Assembly (NCBI GenBank): GCA_947496695.1
Contig: CANMEI010000001.1
Span: 512,756 to 576,755, forward strand
DNA from: an uncultured Cellulophaga sp.
Lineage (GTDB): Bacteria > Bacteroidota > Bacteroidia > Flavobacteriales > Flavobacteriaceae
Reading direction: 5' to 3'
Length of the DNA stretch: 64,000 nucleotides
Positions 8,713 to 16,885 of the stretch are shown piece by piece (position 1 is the stretch's first letter; the number at the start of each line of letters is the position of its first letter). A program made the position numbers and the translations under genes. The notes beneath the pieces are model-generated. The model was not told where the DNA came from. It did no database searches and saw only the letters and a program-made list of their open reading frames with translations.

Positions 8713-9274
8713 TCATATCATTTGCCACTTGTTCCAATTCAGCATACCACTCTTCACCAAATTTACTAACCAAAGCTTCTTTAACAAACTTATATATAGG
8801 CACTTGTAACTCTGAACCTAAAGAACATGCTGCGTCGCAAATTTCCCACTTATGATAATTAACTGCTGTAAACTCAGAATACTCTCTAATACGAACGGGG
8901 TACATATGACATGAAACTGGTTTTTTCCAAGTAGTTACACCTGCATTATACGCATCTTCTAAACCACATTTTGCAGTTCCATTATCTGAAAAAACCACAT
9001 AAGCACATTCACTACCGTTTACCAACGGAGTTTCCCATTCACCATCTTCACCTCTTATAAAAGCACCTTCTTTTTCTATAACAGCAATACCTTCAGCTCT
9101 TAAAAAAGGTTTTACATCTCGGTATATATCAACCAAAATTTCAGTTTCTCTATCATCAAGCGGAGCTCCTGCGTCACCATCAATACAACAAGCTCCTTTA
9201 CACGCTGTTATATTGCATACAAAATCATTTTCGATAATTTCTTCCGAGATTAACGTTTTTCCTATCTGAAACAT
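8705..9274 (-). CDS. DUF3109 family cysteine-rich protein
   Basis: 189 residues. Cysteines are arranged as CNITACKGACC near residue 20-30, CAYVVF..AKCG in the middle, CHMYPVR and ICDAAC near the end. This pattern is that of DUF3109, related to the YkgJ zinc or iron-sulphur binding family. Function is unknown. Start choice is supported by a TATCTTTG box 20 nt upstream. The 3' end overlaps the kinase gene on the other strand. Confidence 0.85.
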   Translation of the reverse strand: MFQIGKTLISEEIIENDFVCNITACKGACCIDGDAGAPLDDRETEILVDIYRDVKPFLRAEGIAVIEKEGAFIRGEDGEWETPLVNGSECAYVVFSDNGTAKCGLEDAYNAGVTTWKKPVSCHMYPVRIREYSEFTAVNYHKWEICDAACSLGSELQVPIYKFVKEALVSKFGEEWYAELEQVANDMTK

Positions 9275-9293
9275 ACTTCATATTATATAACTG

Positions 9294-9301
9294 CAAAGAT
9301 A
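9294..9301 (-). promoter_or_regulatory. -7 box for the DUF3109 gene
   Basis: Minus-strand TATCTTTG followed by C, 20 nt before the start codon; the best form of the TAnnTTTG consensus. No clear -33 element. Confidence 0.55.
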
Positions 9302-9351
9302 CTTTATCTAAATATATTTAAGCCTAAAACGCCTAATATTGAATTAAAATG

Positions 9352-9359
9352 TAAATTTG
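9352..9359 (+). promoter_or_regulatory. -7 box for the marC gene
   Basis: TAAATTTG ends 17 nt before the marC ATG. It is divergent from the DUF3109 promoter. Confidence 0.5.
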
Positions 9360-9376
9360 CACCCAAACTATTTGAC

Positions 9377-9955
9377 ATGGATTTACATTTTAATTTTAAA
9401 GAAATTGCCACTGCAACCATGGTACTTTTTGCGGTTATAGATATTTTAGGAAGTATTCCTATTATAATTGGCCTACGTAACAAAGTAGGTCATATACAGT
9501 CAGAAAAAGCTTCAATAGTTGCCGCACTAATTATGATTGCTTTTCTATTTGTTGGTGATGAAATTCTGAGTCTAATTGGTATTGATGTAAATTCTTTTGC
9601 TGTAGCTGGGTCGTTTATTATATTTTTCTTAGCTATAGAAATGATTTTAGGTATAACACTTTATAAAGATGATGAACCAGAAAGTGCATCTATAGTACCA
9701 ATAGCTTTCCCATTAATAGCAGGAGCCGGCACTATGACATCAATTTTATCATTAAGAGCAGAATATCATGTTGAAAATATTATAATAGCCATTTTAATAA
9801 ATATTATTTTTGTTTACGTTGTGTTAAAATCATCTAGGAAAATAGAAAAAAGACTAGGTAATGGCGGATTAAGTATTATTAGAAAAGTTTTTGGTGTAAT
9901 TTTACTTGCAATAGCTGTAAAGTTGTTTGCAGCGAATATAAATGAACTTTTTTAA
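9377..9955 (+). CDS. MarC family integral membrane protein (UPF0056)
   Basis: 192 residues with six hydrophobic spans. FAVIDILGSIPIIIGL in the first span and FPLIAGAGTMTSILSL in the fourth are the conserved MarC signatures. These proteins are inner-membrane proteins of unknown transport role; the early link with antibiotic resistance was not upheld for MarC itself. A small membrane protein gene follows after 22 bp and is probably co-transcribed. Confidence 0.92.
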   Translation: MDLHFNFKEIATATMVLFAVIDILGSIPIIIGLRNKVGHIQSEKASIVAALIMIAFLFVGDEILSLIGIDVNSFAVAGSFIIFFLAIEMILGITLYKDDEPESASIVPIAFPLIAGAGTMTSILSLRAEYHVENIIIAILINIIFVYVVLKSSRKIEKRLGNGGLSIIRKVFGVILLAIAVKLFAANINELF

Positions 9956-9977
9956 GCTAATTATACAATTTATTATA

Positions 9978-10181
9978 ATGAATAAAATAGTAAATATTAT
10001 TCTAATTATCATTGCTATAGCCCTAATTGGTTATAACTCTACAATGTTAGATTTTGATAATTTGTTTGTAGGTGATAGTATTATTGCGCTTATTGGTATT
10101 GTAGCAGCACTTTGCGCAATTGTACTTTTAGTAATTTTTATGATATCAAAAAAAATTCAGAAAAAAATAGAAGAGAATTAA
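9978..10181 (+). CDS. Small two-span membrane protein
   Basis: 67 residues if started at the ATG at 9978 (MNKIVNIILIIIAIALIGYN). A frame from 9942 overlaps marC, but the internal start gives a cleaner membrane protein. There are two hydrophobic segments separated by a short loop (STMLDFDNLFVGD) and a basic tail KKIQKKIEEN. Similar short proteins are frequent in flavobacteria, but no function is known. It overlaps the converging ctpA gene by 4 bp. Confidence 0.75.
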   Translation: MNKIVNIILIIIAIALIGYNSTMLDFDNLFVGDSIIALIGIVAALCAIVLLVIFMISKKIQKKIEEN

Positions 10182-11818
10182 TTTACTGCCTCTATATTTT
10201 CTGTAGTAGTATTTGTTAAGTTAATATTACTGTCAAGTTCTAGCACTTTTTTTAGCATAACATCATCTTTATCTTTAATAATCGCATAAGAGTTAGGACT
10301 AAATAATTGCTCTGCTAATGATGCTTTTATATAAAGTTTAATTTTGTCTTCAAGATTATAATACAAATCACTAGTGCCTGCTTGTGCACCAAATTGTTGC
10401 ATGTAATTGACAAATTTTTCAAACAGTACATTATCTACCTTAAAGTTTTTTACAAAATCATTCTCTACATAATCATTATACCTTGTTCTATCTTCTTCAA
10501 GATGATTAAATACAAAACGAGACATCACCCCTACATTTAATAAAGAATTAATTGTTTCTTCTTCATAATCACTAATTGGTACAAAAACATCAGGAATAAT
10601 CCCACCACCACCATATACGACTTTACCTTTAGGAGTTGTAAATTTTAATGAATCTGCAACTTTTATACTATCTACAGACACCAATTCTCCACTTGTATAA
10701 CGATCTGTAAATTTTTGATAATAATCTTTACTACCATTGGTATAATCTTTCTGAATAGATCTACCTGTAGGGGTATAATAACGAGATATTGTTAAGCGAA
10801 CAGCTGAACCATCTCCTAATTCCATTTCACGTTGTACCAATCCTTTTCCAAAAGAACGTCTCCCAACAATAGTACCAGTATCATTATCTTGTAATGCGCC
10901 AGCAATTATTTCACTAGCAGAAGCTGAGCGTTCATTTATTAATACATAAATAGGCTTGCCTTCAAAAGAACCTTTACTCGTTGCAAATGATTTATCTATT
11001 TTTCCTTTCTTGTTTTTGGTGAACAATATTAACTTATCGTCTTGCAAAAATTCATCGGCCATTTGTTCTGCAATACTCAAATAACCACCTGGATTATCTC
11101 TTAAATCTAAAGTCAACTTTACTGCTCCTTGGTTTTGTAAACTTGATAATGCTGTTTTAAATTCTTTATAAGTAGATTCTGCAAATCTATTTACTTTAAT
11201 ATAACCCATATCTTTGGTTAACATATAGGCTGCTTCAACACTTTTTAAAGGAATATCGTCTCGTTTTACAGTAATTGTGAAAGTTCTATTTTCTTGTTTA
11301 CGATATATTTTAAGTTTTACAGTTGATCCTTTTTCCCCTTTTAATTTATCAATAATAGCGGTATTTTGCATTTTTTGACCGTATAAAGAATCATTGCCTG
11401 CCATTAAAATACGATCTCCAGGTAATATTCCTTTATTATAACTAGGGCCATCTTCAATGGTTTTAACCACCGCAATAGTATCATTCTCCATAAAAAAACT
11501 AATACCAATACCTACAAAATCTCCTTTCATGCTTTCAGAGACTTTTTCCATATCTTCTTTCGGAATATAAACAGAATGTGGATCTAGTTTATCAAGAATA
11601 TTATTTACAGCAACATCAACAATACTATCTGTATTTATTTCATCAACATATTCATAGTCAATATAATCAATAAGTCTATTTAACTTATCTTTTTTTGAAT
11701 TTGTCGTAAATAATTTTTCTGGCGTATCATTAAAATGAAGTTTTCCACCTATAAAAACCCCTATAGCTAGAGTTCCTGCAAGAATTGTAGGCCAAATATA
11801 TTGTTGCTTTTTCTTCAT
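10178..11818 (-). CDS. S41 family C-terminal processing peptidase (CtpA/Prc-like)
   Basis: 546 residues. An N-terminal membrane anchor (about 8-26) is followed by a PDZ domain (about 95-180, GIGISF..ILPGDRILMAG) and the S41 catalytic domain with LRDNPGGYL, S300 in ERSASASEI and K325 in RSFGKGLVQ. The Ser-Lys spacing of 25 is that of Prc. The protease acts in the periplasm on C-terminal ends of secreted proteins. The next gene upstream (dCMP deaminase) is 8 bp away on the same strand, so they share a transcript. Confidence 0.93.
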   Translation of the reverse strand: MKKKQQYIWPTILAGTLAIGVFIGGKLHFNDTPEKLFTTNSKKDKLNRLIDYIDYEYVDEINTDSIVDVAVNNILDKLDPHSVYIPKEDMEKVSESMKGDFVGIGISFFMENDTIAVVKTIEDGPSYNKGILPGDRILMAGNDSLYGQKMQNTAIIDKLKGEKGSTVKLKIYRKQENRTFTITVKRDDIPLKSVEAAYMLTKDMGYIKVNRFAESTYKEFKTALSSLQNQGAVKLTLDLRDNPGGYLSIAEQMADEFLQDDKLILFTKNKKGKIDKSFATSKGSFEGKPIYVLINERSASASEIIAGALQDNDTGTIVGRRSFGKGLVQREMELGDGSAVRLTISRYYTPTGRSIQKDYTNGSKDYYQKFTDRYTSGELVSVDSIKVADSLKFTTPKGKVVYGGGGIIPDVFVPISDYEEETINSLLNVGVMSRFVFNHLEEDRTRYNDYVENDFVKNFKVDNVLFEKFVNYMQQFGAQAGTSDLYYNLEDKIKLYIKASLAEQLFSPNSYAIIKDKDDVMLKKVLELDSNINLTNTTTENIEAVN

Positions 11819-11826
11819 TTATATAT

Positions 11827-12264
11827 TTACGAATTAACTTCAATTTCTGATAGATGTACTAATGTAACTCCTGCTTTTTCAAGAAATTTAAGTCCTGAAT
11901 CATCTTTATATGCATTTTGATACACAACACGTTTTATACCAGATTGATGAATAAGCTTACTACACTCTTTACAAGGTGATAAAGTAATATATAAAGTAGC
12001 TCCATCACATGATTGTGTAGACGAAGCTACTTTTGATATTGCATTTGCTTCTGCATGTAATACATACCATTTAGTATACCCATCTTCATCTTCACAAAAA
12101 TTCTCAAAGCCTGTTGGCGTACCATTGTATCCATCAGAAATAATCATCCGATCTTTTACAATAATTGCTCCTACTTTTTTACGCTCACAAAATGAGAGTT
12201 TACCCCATTCTAAAGCCATTCTCAAATAAGCTTTATCGTATTTTTTTTGTTTTGTGTCTTTCAT
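11827..12264 (-). CDS. Deoxycytidylate deaminase family protein
   Basis: 145 residues. Zinc and catalytic residues are all present: H70-A-E72 in LHAEANAIS and C98..C101 in SPCKECSKL. The family (ComEB/dCMP deaminase) converts dCMP to dUMP for thymidylate synthesis. NGTPTGFENFCED is typical of the substrate loop. It is the first gene of a pair with ctpA. Confidence 0.9.
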   Translation of the reverse strand: MKDTKQKKYDKAYLRMALEWGKLSFCERKKVGAIIVKDRMIISDGYNGTPTGFENFCEDEDGYTKWYVLHAEANAISKVASSTQSCDGATLYITLSPCKECSKLIHQSGIKRVVYQNAYKDDSGLKFLEKAGVTLVHLSEIEVNS

Positions 12265-12374
12265 GAATATTAAATATTCCTAAAATTTATAAGGTTAAAT
12301 TTAAGGAAATAAAAGACTAAGATACCTGCTTTCTGCAACCTTCACAACCACAGATGGTTAATTTTAAGTGAAAA

Positions 12375-12959
12375 TCAAAAAGGAAACGTTTCAATTAAAA
12401 TCGGAATTGTAATTAAAATGATCAAAATTGAAGCTCCAATAATAAATAAAGACTGTTTTAATTTGGCTACTTCTTGCGAAAAAAATGCAATAATAAGTAT
12501 TGAAAGTATAATACTTAATTGCGATAATTCTATACCTGAAGCAAAACCTAATAATGGAGTTACTTTATCTTCTTCTTCCATCATCAGCATTTTAAAATAG
12601 TTTGAAAAACCAAAACCATGTATTAAACCAAAAAGTGCTGTCGCAACTGCATGAAATAAAATATTTTTATGTTCAACCTTAGATTTTACGTAAACAATAT
12701 TAAACACAGCTGTTAACACTATAGTAATAGGTATTAAAAACTCTATTAAGCTTACATCAACTTCTAAAATTCCAAATGATGACAATGCTAATGACAAGCA
12801 ATGTGCAATAGTAAAAACGGTTGCCAACACTACTACCTTTCTCCAACTCTTAAAGGTAAACGGTATTGCTAATACTGATAAAAACAAAATGTGATCATAT
12901 GCCGCAAAATCTAACACATGTTCCAAGCCAAGCTTTAAATAAAACCAAAATTCTGACAT
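12375..12959 (-). CDS. HupE/UreJ family membrane protein
   Basis: 194 residues, about six membrane spans. GLEHVLDFAAYDHILFL, FTIAHCLSLAL and FGLIHGFGFSNYF carry the conserved histidines and aspartate of the HupE/UreJ family. Named members are linked to nickel uptake for hydrogenase and urease, but no nickel enzyme is encoded in this window, so that role is not supported here. It is 12 bp downstream of the TerB-DnaJ gene on the same strand and probably in its operon. Confidence 0.85.
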   Translation of the reverse strand: MSEFWFYLKLGLEHVLDFAAYDHILFLSVLAIPFTFKSWRKVVVLATVFTIAHCLSLALSSFGILEVDVSLIEFLIPITIVLTAVFNIVYVKSKVEHKNILFHAVATALFGLIHGFGFSNYFKMLMMEEEDKVTPLLGFASGIELSQLSIILSILIIAFFSQEVAKLKQSLFIIGASILIILITIPILIETFPF

Positions 12960-12971
12960 TATATATATAAT

Positions 12972-13652
12972 TTAATTTAAACCACGTTCATTTTGAATAG
13001 TTTCATAGGCTTTTTGCACCTCTTTAAACTTTTCTTCTGCTCCTTTTTTAATTGCTTCGTTTTCTGTATTCACTCTATCTGGGTGGTATTTTTTAGCCAT
13101 ATTTCTATATGCTTTTTTAACCTCATCATCAGTAGCAGTTTTATCTATTTCTAAAACTTTATATGAATTATCCGCAGATTTTATAAACATAGCTTTTACA
13201 CTTTCAAAGCTATTACGACCAATTCTTAAATAATCGGCAATTTCTTGAATTTTATTTATTTCGGCACTACTAACTTTACCGTCTGCTTGTGCAATACCAA
13301 ACAAAAAATGTATTAGTTGTAAACGCACCTCAGGGCTTGTTCTCATATTCATATAATTACAAATACTTGACACCGAAACTTCTTTCTTTTTTACAACATC
13401 ATTAAAAACTCGAAAAATTGCATTTGCTTTTTCTTTCCCATAAGTACTTACAAAATAACCCTGTACATAAGCCATTTCGCTAGGTGAAACTTTACCATCT
13501 GCTTTAATTACCAAAGAACACAAGGATAATAAGTTTAACTCAAAATCTGCAGGGCTTACTGGTTTTGATTTTTGCGCTGAAAATGAAGTTTTAGAACTAC
13601 TAAATAGTTTTTGAAGAAAATAGAATATTACAATAAGAAAAATCCACTGCAT
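12972..13652 (-). CDS. TerB-like plus DnaJ domain membrane co-chaperone (DjlA-like)
   Basis: 226 residues. One N-terminal membrane span (1-17), a helical TerB-like domain (about 35-155) with two acidic [10 protein letters not shown] / [10 protein letters not shown] metal-loop repeats, then a J domain (about 162-224) with the HPD signature in YHPDRV. The layout is that of DjlA, an inner-membrane co-chaperone that recruits DnaK. The start is supported by a TATCTTTG box 20 nt upstream. Confidence 0.92.
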   Translation of the reverse strand: MQWIFLIVIFYFLQKLFSSSKTSFSAQKSKPVSPADFELNLLSLCSLVIKADGKVSPSEMAYVQGYFVSTYGKEKANAIFRVFNDVVKKKEVSVSSICNYMNMRTSPEVRLQLIHFLFGIAQADGKVSSAEINKIQEIADYLRIGRNSFESVKAMFIKSADNSYKVLEIDKTATDDEVKKAYRNMAKKYHPDRVNTENEAIKKGAEEKFKEVQKAYETIQNERGLN

Positions 13653-13672
13653 ACTTAAAAAATATTTTTTGC

Positions 13673-13680
13673 CAAAGATA
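13673..13680 (-). promoter_or_regulatory. -7 box for the TerB-DnaJ gene
   Basis: Minus-strand TATCTTTG, 20 nt before the start codon. Confidence 0.55.
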
Positions 13681-13747
13681 TAATATTCAAATGCAAAAAA
13701 TACTGTAACGAAAAGTTAAGGAAAAGAAAGAACTACGACAAATTACT

Positions 13748-13755
13748 TATATTTG
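13748..13755 (+). promoter_or_regulatory. -7 box for the bacilliredoxin gene
   Basis: TATATTTG, 41 nt before the ATG; implies a leader of about 35 nt. Confidence 0.45.
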
Positions 13756-13796
13756 ATATCTTAAACTAGAATTTTAATTGATTAAAAAATAAAATT

Positions 13797-14207
13797 ATGT
13801 ATCCTGCAGAATTAGTAAAACCAATGAGAGAAGACCTAGCCTCTGCTGGGTTTCAAGAATTACATACCGCTGAAGCTGTTGAAAAAGCAGTAAATGCAGA
13901 AGGCACAACACTAGTTGTTGTAAATTCTGTTTGTGGTTGTGCCGCAGCAAATGCAAGACCTGCTGCTAAATTTAGTCTTACAAATGGCAAAAAACCAGAT
14001 AACATTGTTACTGTTTTTGCTGGAGTAGATTTTGATGCTGTTGACAAGGCAAGAAGCCTAATGGTTCCTTTTCCTCCATCATCACCAAGTATGGCGTTGT
14101 TTAAAAATGGTGAATTAGTTCATATGATTGAACGTCACCATATTGAAGGTAGACCTGCTGAAGTTATTGCTGAAAACTTAATGTCTGCTTACGACGAGTT
14201 TTGTTAG
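13797..14207 (+). CDS. BrxA/BrxB family bacilliredoxin
   Basis: 136 residues, full length. The CGC motif is C46-G47-C48 in NSVCGCAAANARPA, as in Bacillus YphP/YqiW. The family removes low-molecular-weight thiols from protein cysteines and has weak disulfide isomerase activity. GVDFDAVDKAR and FPPSSPSMALFKNGELVH are conserved family blocks. Bacteroidota encode it widely. The gene is monocistronic: own promoter box upstream, strong terminator downstream. Confidence 0.95.
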   Translation: MYPAELVKPMREDLASAGFQELHTAEAVEKAVNAEGTTLVVVNSVCGCAAANARPAAKFSLTNGKKPDNIVTVFAGVDFDAVDKARSLMVPFPPSSPSMALFKNGELVHMIERHHIEGRPAEVIAENLMSAYDEFC

Positions 14208-14235
14208 TACACATTTAGTGTTAAAATATTTATTT

Positions 14236-14265
14236 AAAAACCGCTCTTTAAAACGAGCGGTTTTT
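14236..14265 (+). terminator. Terminator of the bacilliredoxin gene
   Basis: Stem AAAAACCGCTC / GAGCGGTTTTT with an 8-nt loop, followed by TATTTTTG on the + strand. It lies between the bacilliredoxin stop and the plsC start, which argues against starting plsC at the upstream GTG at 14218. Confidence 0.85.
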
Positions 14266-14277
14266 TATTTTTGTAAG

Positions 14278-15015
14278 ATGCAGAAAATTATAGCATATCC
14301 GTTAAGTGTACTCTACCAATTAGCATTTGGATTCTGTTTGTTGTTTTTCCATCCATTTCAATGGATTGCTTTTAATATTTTTGGTTATAATGCACTTAAA
14401 AAAACAGTGAGCTTACTTAACCTTAGTTTAATGAGGTGTTCTCATATTTTAGGAAGCTATTATTCTTTTAATAACCCTCATCAAATTCCTGAAGGTAGAC
14501 CGTTAATAATTGTTGCCAATCACCAAAGTATGCATGATATACCTCCTATAATTTGGGGTATGCGTAAATATCATCCAAAATTTGTTAGTAAAATTGAGTT
14601 AGGAAAAAACATACCTAGTGTTTCTTTTAACCTTGTTCATGGTGGCTCTGTTTTAATTGATAGAAAAGATAGTAAACAAGCTTTAAGTCAAATTATGAAG
14701 CTAGGCAAGTATATTGAAAAACACAATAGAAGTGCTGTTATTTTTCCTGAAGGTACACGAAGTAGAAATGGAGAACCTAAAAAATTTCAACCTACAGGTC
14801 TAAAACTATTAATGAAAAATGCACAGTCAGCATTAATTGTTCCCATAAGCATAAATAACTCGTGGAAAATGCTACGTTATGGTAAATTTCCTAACGGAAT
14901 AGGTAACCATATTACTTTTGATGTTCATAAGCCTATTGAAAATACTGGTGATTATGATGAACTAATTACACAAATAGAAAAAATCATAACCTCAGGAATA
15001 CATCTAAAAAAATGA
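14278..15015 (+). CDS. plsC: 1-acyl-sn-glycerol-3-phosphate acyltransferase
   Basis: 245 residues from the ATG at 14278, which lies just after the upstream terminator. A hydrophobic N-terminal segment precedes the acyltransferase motifs: H82-x4-D87 in NHQSMHD, GGSVLIDRKD, FPEGTRSRNG and the proline of LIVPISI. The enzyme makes phosphatidic acid from lysophosphatidic acid at the inner membrane. It overlaps the next gene by ATGA, so the two are translationally coupled. Confidence 0.93.
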   Translation: MQKIIAYPLSVLYQLAFGFCLLFFHPFQWIAFNIFGYNALKKTVSLLNLSLMRCSHILGSYYSFNNPHQIPEGRPLIIVANHQSMHDIPPIIWGMRKYHPKFVSKIELGKNIPSVSFNLVHGGSVLIDRKDSKQALSQIMKLGKYIEKHNRSAVIFPEGTRSRNGEPKKFQPTGLKLLMKNAQSALIVPISINNSWKMLRYGKFPNGIGNHITFDVHKPIENTGDYDELITQIEKIITSGIHLKK

Positions 15016-15680
15016 CCAATACCTCAATTATAGAAGAAACTATTGCTTTTGTTAAAGAAACTTTACAAGATGCAGAAGGAGGGCATGATTGGTTTCATAT
15101 TCAACGTGTTTTTAATTCCTCATTACTTATTGCGAAAGATGAAAAAGATGTTGATGTTCTCGTTGTAAGTCTTGGAGCTTTACTTCATGATATAGCTGAT
15201 GCTAAATTTCATAATGGAGATGAAACCATTGGACCTAAAGTTGCAAAAGATTTTTTAACTTCTTTAAGGGTTGATAAAAAAGTAATTGCTCATGTTGAAA
15301 ATATAATTAAGCATATTTCTTTTAAAAATAGTTTTGATAAACATGCTAAAAAATTTACCTCTTTAGAATTACAAATTATACAAGATGCTGATATGCTTGA
15401 CGCAATTGGAGCTATTGGTATTGCACGTACTTTTAATTACGGGGGTTTTAAAAACAGAACATTATACGACCCTGAAATTGCGCCTAGCTTAAATATGACT
15501 AAAGAAGAATATAAAAAATCTTCTGCGCCTACCATTAACCATTTTTATGAAAAACTGCTACTGTTAAAAGATAAAATGAATACTAAAACCGGAAAAAAAT
15601 TAGCCGAAGAACGCCATAAATTTATGCTTAGTTTTTTAGAACAGTTTTATAAAGAATGGAATGCTCAAACAAATAATTAA
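15012..15680 (+). CDS. HD domain-containing phosphohydrolase
   Basis: 222 residues. HD-superfamily metal residues: H..HDWFHIQRV (first His), LLHDIAD (HD pair), and later QDADMLDAIGAIG (Asp). This is the YedJ/YpgQ type, small HD hydrolases that act on nucleotides or related phosphates. It starts inside the plsC stop (ATGA) and overlaps the converging radical SAM gene by 4 bp. Confidence 0.9.
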   Translation: MTNTSIIEETIAFVKETLQDAEGGHDWFHIQRVFNSSLLIAKDEKDVDVLVVSLGALLHDIADAKFHNGDETIGPKVAKDFLTSLRVDKKVIAHVENIIKHISFKNSFDKHAKKFTSLELQIIQDADMLDAIGAIGIARTFNYGGFKNRTLYDPEIAPSLNMTKEEYKKSSAPTINHFYEKLLLLKDKMNTKTGKKLAEERHKFMLSFLEQFYKEWNAQTNN

Positions 15681-16750
15681 AATAAACGCATTTGACCATC
15701 TTTATACTGCTCATGTAAATTCGTATTAAGCTCTATTCTATTTTTATCTTTAAAATATAGCCTTTTCGCCATAGTCATTAAATCGTGAATTTGAATTGCT
15801 ATTTTACCTTCACCTCTATTCCGAATTCCGTATCGACTATCATTTAAACTACCACCATGACATTCTTCAATTTGATGCAATACTTTAGTTGCTTTATCAG
15901 GTAGCGTTTTATGAATCCAATCAGTAAAAATTTGACCTAGTGCGCCATTTAAACGTACAACAGTAAAACCAAAAGACACAGCTCCGTTATCAGAAACAGC
16001 TTTTGCTAAATTTAAAATTTCATGACTATTAATTCCAGGGATTATTGGTGCTAACATAGCATTTACAGGTATTTTATGTTCTGATAAAACACGAATTGTT
16101 TCTAGTCGTTTTTTAATCGAAACTGTTCTGGGCTCTAAAACTCGTCTCGTTTTTTCTGATAATGAAGTGACAGATATATTTACCGTAATTAAATTATCAT
16201 TCGCTAATTCTTTTAAAATATCTAAATCTCGTAAAATCAATCCATTTTTAGTAATAATACTTACTGGGTGTTTATACTTAAGGAATATTTTTAAACACGC
16301 TCTTGTTATCTCAAATCGTTTTTCTGCAGGTTGGTAGCAATCTGTATTACCTGAAAGCACTATAGTTGTAGCTTTCCAACGTTTACTTTTAATTTTTTGT
16401 TCTAATAAATTGGAAGCATCTTTTTTAATAAAAATAACGCGTTCAAAATCTAACCCAGCACTATACCCCCAAAACTCATGTGTATTCCGTGCATAACAAT
16501 AAATGCAACCATGCTCACAACCTTGATAAGGATTCATGGAGTATCCCATACCAATATCAGGGCTTGTAACTTTATTCACAATGGTTTTAGGAAATATAGG
16601 AATGTATTTTGTCTTATTAGTATCTGCTTGTTCACCTTCTAATCTGCAGAATTCTAAAAAATCATCACGCTTTTCATAGCTAAATTCAGAAAATCTATTT
16701 AAGGTGTTTTGTTGTGCACCTCTACCTTTAACTACATTTTTATTTTTCAT
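15677..16750 (-). CDS. PA0069 family radical SAM protein
   Basis: 357 residues. The cluster motif is C78-x3-C82-x2-C85 in QGCEHGCIYCYARN. KGRGAQQNTLNRF at the N terminus and YCYARNTHEFWGYSAGLDFE are diagnostic of the PA0069 (SplB-related) family. The reaction is unknown. A TAATTTTG box 17 nt upstream supports the start. Confidence 0.92.
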   Translation of the reverse strand: MKNKNVVKGRGAQQNTLNRFSEFSYEKRDDFLEFCRLEGEQADTNKTKYIPIFPKTIVNKVTSPDIGMGYSMNPYQGCEHGCIYCYARNTHEFWGYSAGLDFERVIFIKKDASNLLEQKIKSKRWKATTIVLSGNTDCYQPAEKRFEITRACLKIFLKYKHPVSIITKNGLILRDLDILKELANDNLITVNISVTSLSEKTRRVLEPRTVSIKKRLETIRVLSEHKIPVNAMLAPIIPGINSHEILNLAKAVSDNGAVSFGFTVVRLNGALGQIFTDWIHKTLPDKATKVLHQIEECHGGSLNDSRYGIRNRGEGKIAIQIHDLMTMAKRLYFKDKNRIELNTNLHEQYKDGQMRLF

Positions 16751-16767
16751 AATATTTGGAATAAATC

Positions 16768-16775
16768 CAAAATTA
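16768..16775 (-). promoter_or_regulatory. -7 box for the radical SAM gene
   Basis: Minus-strand TAATTTTG, 17 nt before the start codon. Confidence 0.45.
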
Positions 16776-16827
16776 TGGAATATGTACTTTTAAAAGATTT
16801 TATTTTAGTTAAAATTTGTATCTAATT

Positions 16828-16861
16828 AAAAAAGCCATTCTCTTTATTAGAAAATGACTTT
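16828..16861 (-). terminator. Terminator after the secreted unknown gene
   Basis: On the minus strand a 12-bp stem AAAGTCATTTTC / GAGAATGGCTTT closes fully when two G-U pairs are allowed, with a 7-nt loop and then TTTTTTAATTAG. On the + strand the same two positions are A-C mismatches, so it is directional. Confidence 0.75.
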
Positions 16862-16885
16862 CATTATTTATAAGAACAAGTTTAC

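Noticed and set aside
9942..9977. Earlier start for the small membrane protein after marC
   Set aside because: It overlaps marC and adds a poor N terminus; the ATG at 9978 is better.
14218..14277. GTG-initiated N-terminal extension of plsC
   Set aside because: It would be encoded across the bacilliredoxin terminator; the ATG at 14278 gives a normal-length protein.
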